Positions 60,497-64,000 of a DNA stretch of 64,000 nucleotides are shown piece by piece; position 1 is the first letter of the stretch; each line of letters opens with the position of its first letter. The stretch spans positions 34,278-98,277 of the forward strand of contig JAHDVP010000013.1 in the NCBI GenBank assembly GCA_023384575.1. The letters run 5' to 3'. The notes under the pieces are model-generated. The model did not search any database and was not told the DNA's origin. It saw only the letters and a list, made by a program, of their open reading frames with translations. The position numbers were made by a program, and so were the translations under genes. This DNA comes from Acidobacteriota bacterium (GTDB lineage: Bacteria > Acidobacteriota > Vicinamibacteria > Vicinamibacterales > JAFNAJ01).

Positions 60497-61693
60497 TCAG
60501 TCCTCGAGCGCGATCACGAAGATCCGCGCACGCTTGAACCGTTCCTTGTCGACGATGCGGAAGCTCACCGCCGCCCCGTCGGCTGCGAGCGACATCTGGT
60601 AGTCGCGGCTCGGCAGCAGGTCGCGCGGCGAGATCGTGGCCTTCCGGATCCGCCGAAGTCCCACCTCCGACGCGCGCACGCCGGGCAGCTGGTCGGTCTC
60701 GGCGAGGTTGACCGTCAGCGGGTTCGGCAGGTCGAGGCGCTGCAGCTTGAACCCGCGGTCGATGATGCGCGCGTCCTGCAGCGTCTTCTTGCTGGCGATG
60801 AGGAACGTCACCGTGTTCTCGGCCGCGATGCGCTGGCGCTCGGCCTCCTCGGCCGCGAGGCGCGCCTCCTCGACCTCGGCCTCCTTCATCTCGATGTCGG
60901 CCTTCGCGGTATCGAGCTCCTCCGTGGTCGTGTCGAGCTGGGTGCGCAGCGCCACCGACTGCTGCTTGGCGATGTCGAGCTCCTCCTGCAGCAGCTGCGT
61001 GAGACGGCGCTGGTGCTCGGTCGGCGTCACCGTCGCGTTGCCGCGCGTCACCCACGTGCCGAACCGGCCGTTGCTCGTGTCGTAGAAGACCCACACGCGG
61101 AACCCCGGGACGAGCGCGTCGTACAGGCTCGTCTGCGACACGATGCCGTAGGCCTTGTCGGCCGGCATGCCGCGCTTCACCAGGTACTCGACCGCGATGC
61201 GCTCGTGGCGCTGGCCCTCCCTGACGACGAAGCTCTCGGTGTTCGGGATGCGCTTCTTGATGTTCTCGATCTCCTCGCGCAGCTTCACGATCTGCGCGTC
61301 GCGATCGAGGATGTCCTGCAGGAGCTGCTGACGGCTGCCGCGTTCCTGCTGGATGCGCTCGGCGAACGCGGCGCGCTGCTCGGGCGTCAGCTCGCCCCCG
61401 AGGTTCGCCGGCACCTCGCCGCCGGCCTTGCGATACGAGTCGAGAGCCCGGGCGAGCTGCGACGTGGCGTCGGCTTCGCGCAACTGGGCGGTGTCGACGT
61501 CGGCCGCGAGCTGCTCGAGCGTCTTCTGCTCCTCGGCCGGCATCGCGGCCGGTGCCACCGTCTCGGCAGCGGGCGGGGCCTCCCGCTGGAACCAGGTGCA
61601 GCCGGCGGCGGCGAGGGTGACGAGGCACAGCGTCAGCGTGGCGCCGCGCCGGGAGAAGGGAGAGTGCGGTGGAGTCGACGGACGAGTTGCCAT
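60497..61693 (-). CDS. Coiled-coil lipoprotein
   Basis: A 398-residue protein with a lipoprotein signal ('RGATLTLCLVTLAAAGC', Cys as lipidation site). Two long charged helical segments surround a globular part. The first (about 60-145) is 'EEQKTLEQLAADVDTAQL' to 'DAQIVKLREEIENIKKRI'. The second (about 225-305) is 'ELDIAKQQSVALRTQLDTTTEEL' to 'AAEEAERQRIAAEN'. The middle has 'VFYDTSNGRFGTWVTRGNATVTPTEHQRRL'. The C-terminus is beta-rich. I do not recognise the family. It lies between ompH/skp-like and moxR genes, probably co-transcribed with both. Confidence 0.7.
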   Translation of the reverse strand: MATRPSTPPHSPFSRRGATLTLCLVTLAAAGCTWFQREAPPAAETVAPAAMPAEEQKTLEQLAADVDTAQLREADATSQLARALDSYRKAGGEVPANLGGELTPEQRAAFAERIQQERGSRQQLLQDILDRDAQIVKLREEIENIKKRIPNTESFVVREGQRHERIAVEYLVKRGMPADKAYGIVSQTSLYDALVPGFRVWVFYDTSNGRFGTWVTRGNATVTPTEHQRRLTQLLQEELDIAKQQSVALRTQLDTTTEELDTAKADIEMKEAEVEEARLAAEEAERQRIAAENTVTFLIASKKTLQDARIIDRGFKLQRLDLPNPLTVNLAETDQLPGVRASEVGLRRIRKATISPRDLLPSRDYQMSLAADGAAVSFRIVDKERFKRARIFVIALED

Positions 61694-61767
61694 GGGTGCG
61701 GCCTCCGGACCAGCGTAAGAGTCGCCAGATTCTATGCCAGCGTTCTGGCCAGCGTCCACGGCCGACT

Positions 61768-62370
61768 TCACGGCTCCGGTGCGCCTGGCGCGGCGCTTCC
61801 GGCCGCGCCCGCCGCCGCATCGAGCCTGGCGACGACCTCGGCCGAGAGATCGAGCGTGGGGCTGAACCAGGCGAGGCCGGCCTCGGCCACGTCGAAGATG
61901 ACGTGAAGACCCTTGTCCTGCGCGAGCTGCACCACCACCGGCGCCACCTTGGCCTGGAAGTCGGTGAGCAGCGCGCGCTGCAGTTCTTCGAGCTCGGCAT
62001 CGGCGTCCTGCGCGAAGCGCTGGATGTCGACCTGGGCACGGTCGATGTCCCGTTGGAGCTGCGCGCGTGCCTGGTCGGAGAGCACGGCGGCGCCCTCGAC
62101 GAGCTTCGTCTGCAGCGCCTGCAGCCGCGTGTTGCGCTCGGAGAGGTCGGTCATCCGGCGCGTGCGCAGGTCCTCGAGTTTCGCCATCGCGGCCTTCCCC
62201 TCGGCCGACGTGCTGGCGATGCGTTGGAAGTCGAGGAATCCGATCCGGGCGTCGGCGGGGAAGCTCGCAGCTGGCTGGGCCGCCGACTCTGGCATCGTCG
62301 TGTCGGCCCGAGCCGCCGGCGTCGAGGCGGCGGCGATGGCGAGGCCGAGAACGAAGGTCCGCACGGTCAT
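61768..62370 (-). CDS. OmpH/Skp-like periplasmic chaperone
   Basis: A 200-residue protein with a signal peptide (VRTFVLGLAIAAASTPAARA) and the Skp pattern: 'ARIGFLDFQRIASTSAEGKAAMAKLEDL' then a long charged coiled coil ending 'DKGLHVIFDVAEAGLAWFSPTLDLSAEVVARLD'. Skp/OmpH holds unfolded outer-membrane proteins in the periplasm. The C-terminus adds a short Ala/Pro tail. GGAGG lies ahead of the ATG at 62370. Confidence 0.88.
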   Translation of the reverse strand: MTVRTFVLGLAIAAASTPAARADTTMPESAAQPAASFPADARIGFLDFQRIASTSAEGKAAMAKLEDLRTRRMTDLSERNTRLQALQTKLVEGAAVLSDQARAQLQRDIDRAQVDIQRFAQDADAELEELQRALLTDFQAKVAPVVVQLAQDKGLHVIFDVAEAGLAWFSPTLDLSAEVVARLDAAAGAAGSAAPGAPEP

Positions 62371-62464
62371 GGCCGTTCTCCTCCAGGATCTTGGCGGATT
62401 TTACCCCGCGCGCCCGGCATACGTCTCGGGCCGCCGCAGCGCTGGCGTTTCGCCCGTCCTGTCC

Positions 62465-62470
62465 TACACT
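62465..62470 (+). promoter_or_regulatory. -10-like hexamer ahead of M20-family gene
   Basis: TACACT ends 6 bases before the ATG at 62477. Transcription from it would start at about the A of the start codon, giving a leaderless message. No clear -35 box. Confidence 0.3.
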
Positions 62471-62476
62471 GGGGCG

Positions 62477-63727
62477 ATGTTCACGACCCGGTCCTCCGTG
62501 CCGGTCTCAGCGCTCGCCGCCGTCGCCCTCCTGCTGACGGCCGGGCCGGCCCTCGCGCAGCGTGCGCTCCCCCAGGCGCTTGCCGATCCCCTCGTCGACG
62601 CGGCCCTCGCCGACCTCGACGCGCGCCGCGACGCCCTCGCCGCCTGGCTCGCCGCCATCGGCGGCATCGTCTCGCCGTCCGGGCAGGAGCACGCCCGTGC
62701 CGAGGCCGTGGCCGCCGAGATGCGGCGCGTCGGCCTCCAGCAGGTCGTCGTCGACGAGGCGCCGAACGCCATCGGCGTCATTCCGGGCCGATCGGGCCGG
62801 GCCCTCGTGTTCGTGTCGACACTCGACGACCTTGCCACCGTCGCCGAACACCAGCGCGCCGCGTCGGCGCCGCCGCGCGTCGAGGGCGACCGGGTGGTCG
62901 GCCCGGGTACCAACACGTCGCTCACGACGGCCGCCATGGTGGCGGCAGCCGGGGCCCTTGCCGCCAGTGGGATCCGTCCCGAACACGACCTCGTCTTCGC
63001 TGCCGTCGCACAGGAGGAAACGGGCCTCGTCGGCATGAAGGCCTTGCACGCCCGCTACCGCGACCGCGCCATCGCGTTCGTCGACGTGCTCGGCGACGGC
63101 TCGACCATCACCTACGGCGCCATGACCATTCACTGGTGGCGCGTGGTCGGCTCCGGGCCGCCGGGCCACTCGCTCGGCGGCGGGCTGCCGAACGTCAACC
63201 AGGGGATCGGCCGGGCGGTCGACCGCATTCTCGGACTGCCGCATCCCGAGCGCCACCGCGATACGCGCACCGTCATCAACGTCGCAAGGCTGCAAAGCGG
63301 TGCCGTCTTCAATCACAAGCCCGCCGCCGGCTGGTTCTCCCTTGATGTGCGCTCGCTCGACGCCGCCGTGGTCGAGGAGATCGAGGCGGCCGCGCGCGAC
63401 GTGCTGGACCGCGTCACGGGGGAAACCGGCATCACGTTCGTGATGGAGCCGGAGCAGTTGACGCCGGGCGGGCAGATCCCCGGGTTCGAGGCGTCGCCGC
63501 TCGTCACGACGGCCGCCGCCATCGCACGCCACCTCGGCGTCGAGGGCCGTCTCGGCAACGCGGGCTCGTCGAACATGAACGTCGCGCTCGGGGCGGGCAC
63601 GCCGGCCATCGGCCTCGGCGGCAGCCGGGGCGGCCGCCGCGGCTTCGCGGACGAGTGGGCCGACATCCCGGCGCTCATGCGGACGGCGCGCCACGTGCTG
63701 CTGCTCGCGGCGACGATGGGGTTCTGA
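62477..63727 (+). CDS. Secreted M20-family peptidase-like protein with missing metal ligands
   Basis: A 416-residue protein with a signal peptide (VSALAAVALLLTAGPALAQ). Overall it follows PepT-like M20 enzymes: 'VFAAVAQEETGLVGMKAL' has the catalytic Glu pair, 'VVGSGPPGHSLGGGLPNVNQGIGRAV' the dimer-domain His, and 'AGSSNMNVALGAGTPAIGLGG' the last loop. But positions that bind metal differ. The 'SAHLDTV' type motif reads 'STLDDLA' (His gone), the bridging-Asp loop reads 'GPGTNTSLTTAA' instead of 'G.GDN', and the final His is replaced in 'RRGFADEW'. It is probably a binding protein or an inactive paralogue rather than a peptidase. Confidence 0.85.
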   Translation: MFTTRSSVPVSALAAVALLLTAGPALAQRALPQALADPLVDAALADLDARRDALAAWLAAIGGIVSPSGQEHARAEAVAAEMRRVGLQQVVVDEAPNAIGVIPGRSGRALVFVSTLDDLATVAEHQRAASAPPRVEGDRVVGPGTNTSLTTAAMVAAAGALAASGIRPEHDLVFAAVAQEETGLVGMKALHARYRDRAIAFVDVLGDGSTITYGAMTIHWWRVVGSGPPGHSLGGGLPNVNQGIGRAVDRILGLPHPERHRDTRTVINVARLQSGAVFNHKPAAGWFSLDVRSLDAAVVEEIEAAARDVLDRVTGETGITFVMEPEQLTPGGQIPGFEASPLVTTAAAIARHLGVEGRLGNAGSSNMNVALGAGTPAIGLGGSRGGRRGFADEWADIPALMRTARHVLLLAATMGF

Positions 63728-63729
63728 GG

Positions 63730-64000
63730 ATGCCCGGAAACAGCGCCGCTGCGCACGTCACCCTCTACACACGTCCGGGCTGCTCGCTCTGCGACACGAT
63801 GCACACCGCCCTCGTCCGGCTCGGCTACCGCGTCACCGAGGTGAACATCGACGATGACCCGGAACTGACGCGCCGCTACCGCCTCGACATCCCGGTGGCC
63901 GTGGGCGCCCCTGGGCCCACCCGCGCGGGGGACCCCCCCCCCGGGGGTGGCGGGTGCGCCCCCGCCGCCCCGCCGCCCGGGGGGGACGCCGGCCCCCCCC
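63730..64000 (+). CDS. Glutaredoxin-family protein, truncated at window end
   Basis: ATG 63730, 2 bases after the M20-family stop, opens a glutaredoxin/NrdH-type protein: 'VTLYTRPGCSLCDTMHTAL' with the CxxC redox motif, 'LGYRVTEVNIDDDPELTRRYRLDIPV' where the cis-Pro loop begins. After about residue 57 the frame turns into Gly/Pro/Ala-rich nonsense because the DNA from about 63900 is runs of C and G. The rest of the gene is therefore unreliable or missing. Confidence 0.7.
   Translation, partial: MPGNSAAAHVTLYTRPGCSLCDTMHTALVRLGYRVTEVNIDDDPELTRRYRLDIPVAVGAPGPTRAGDPPPGGGGCAPAAPPPGGDAGPP

Overview
This is a GC-rich, gene-dense bacterial chromosome segment. Genes have little space between them, many stop and start codons overlap as ATGA or GTGA, and GTG starts are common. 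The gene content is typical of Acidobacteriota, probably the Vicinamibacteria: tandem secreted sortilin/VPS10-type BNR propellers, a giant CheB-CheR-PAS-GGDEF-EAL fusion, PQQ-like propellers, a MoxR-Bat operon and a patatin/CHAT/subtilase island. The assignment is an inference from gene content; no rRNA or marker tree is available. The last ~100 bases are runs of C and G that look like a degraded contig end.

Layout. 1-15733: housekeeping and envelope genes (partial lytic transglycosylase-like protein, HAD phosphatase, zinc alcohol dehydrogenase, thioredoxin-like protein, acyl-CoA-binding protein, CheB/CheR/GGDEF/EAL sensor, PQQ propeller, lipocalin, NPP-type phosphodiesterase, polytopic membrane protein, DUF3014 protein). 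A REP-like palindrome fills the gap at 3766-3853. 15797-22278: two tandem VPS10-type secreted propellers behind a good promoter (TTGACA-18-TACAAA) with a perfect palindrome just upstream. 22504-28163 (minus) encodes a complete Mrp Na+/H+ antiporter (mrpABCDEFG). Divergent from it, 28363-35462 (plus) encodes a second Mrp/Mbh-like membrane complex of eight overlapping genes, followed by a P2-type cation ATPase and a DedA protein.

39642-45987 is an aspartate-family/lysine operon: asd, lysC, dapB, dapA, dapD, dapE. Ahead of asd sit a consensus promoter, a ~150-nt leader with a possible 28-codon leader peptide, an 8-bp antiterminator pairing and a perfect intrinsic terminator, so the operon is probably controlled by attenuation. 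The six genes run from aspartyl phosphate to L,L-diaminopimelate by the succinylase route; the aminotransferase, epimerase and decarboxylase steps are not in the window.

46212-53838 is an accessory island that looks like a biological-conflict or stress locus: a CHAT protease with a TIR-like C-terminal domain, a double PGDYG-like small protein, a patatin phospholipase, a divergent SLOG/TIR-like predicted NADase, a subtilisin without a signal peptide but with a P-domain, and a coiled-coil/HTH protein. No cyclic-nucleotide synthase or STAND ATPase is present, so it does not match a named system I can recognise.

54103-54894 is an arsenite-methyltransferase-like gene with an in-frame UGA exactly where the family has its conserved CxGGA cysteine. 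A perfect hairpin starts 10 nt after it, so it is best read as a selenoprotein. 55091-62370 is a Bat/MoxR operon with OmpH/Skp and coiled-coil lipoprotein genes upstream. 62477-63727 is an M20-family protein that has lost several metal ligands, and a truncated glutaredoxin gene ends the window. No tRNA, rRNA, CRISPR array, transposase or phage gene was seen.
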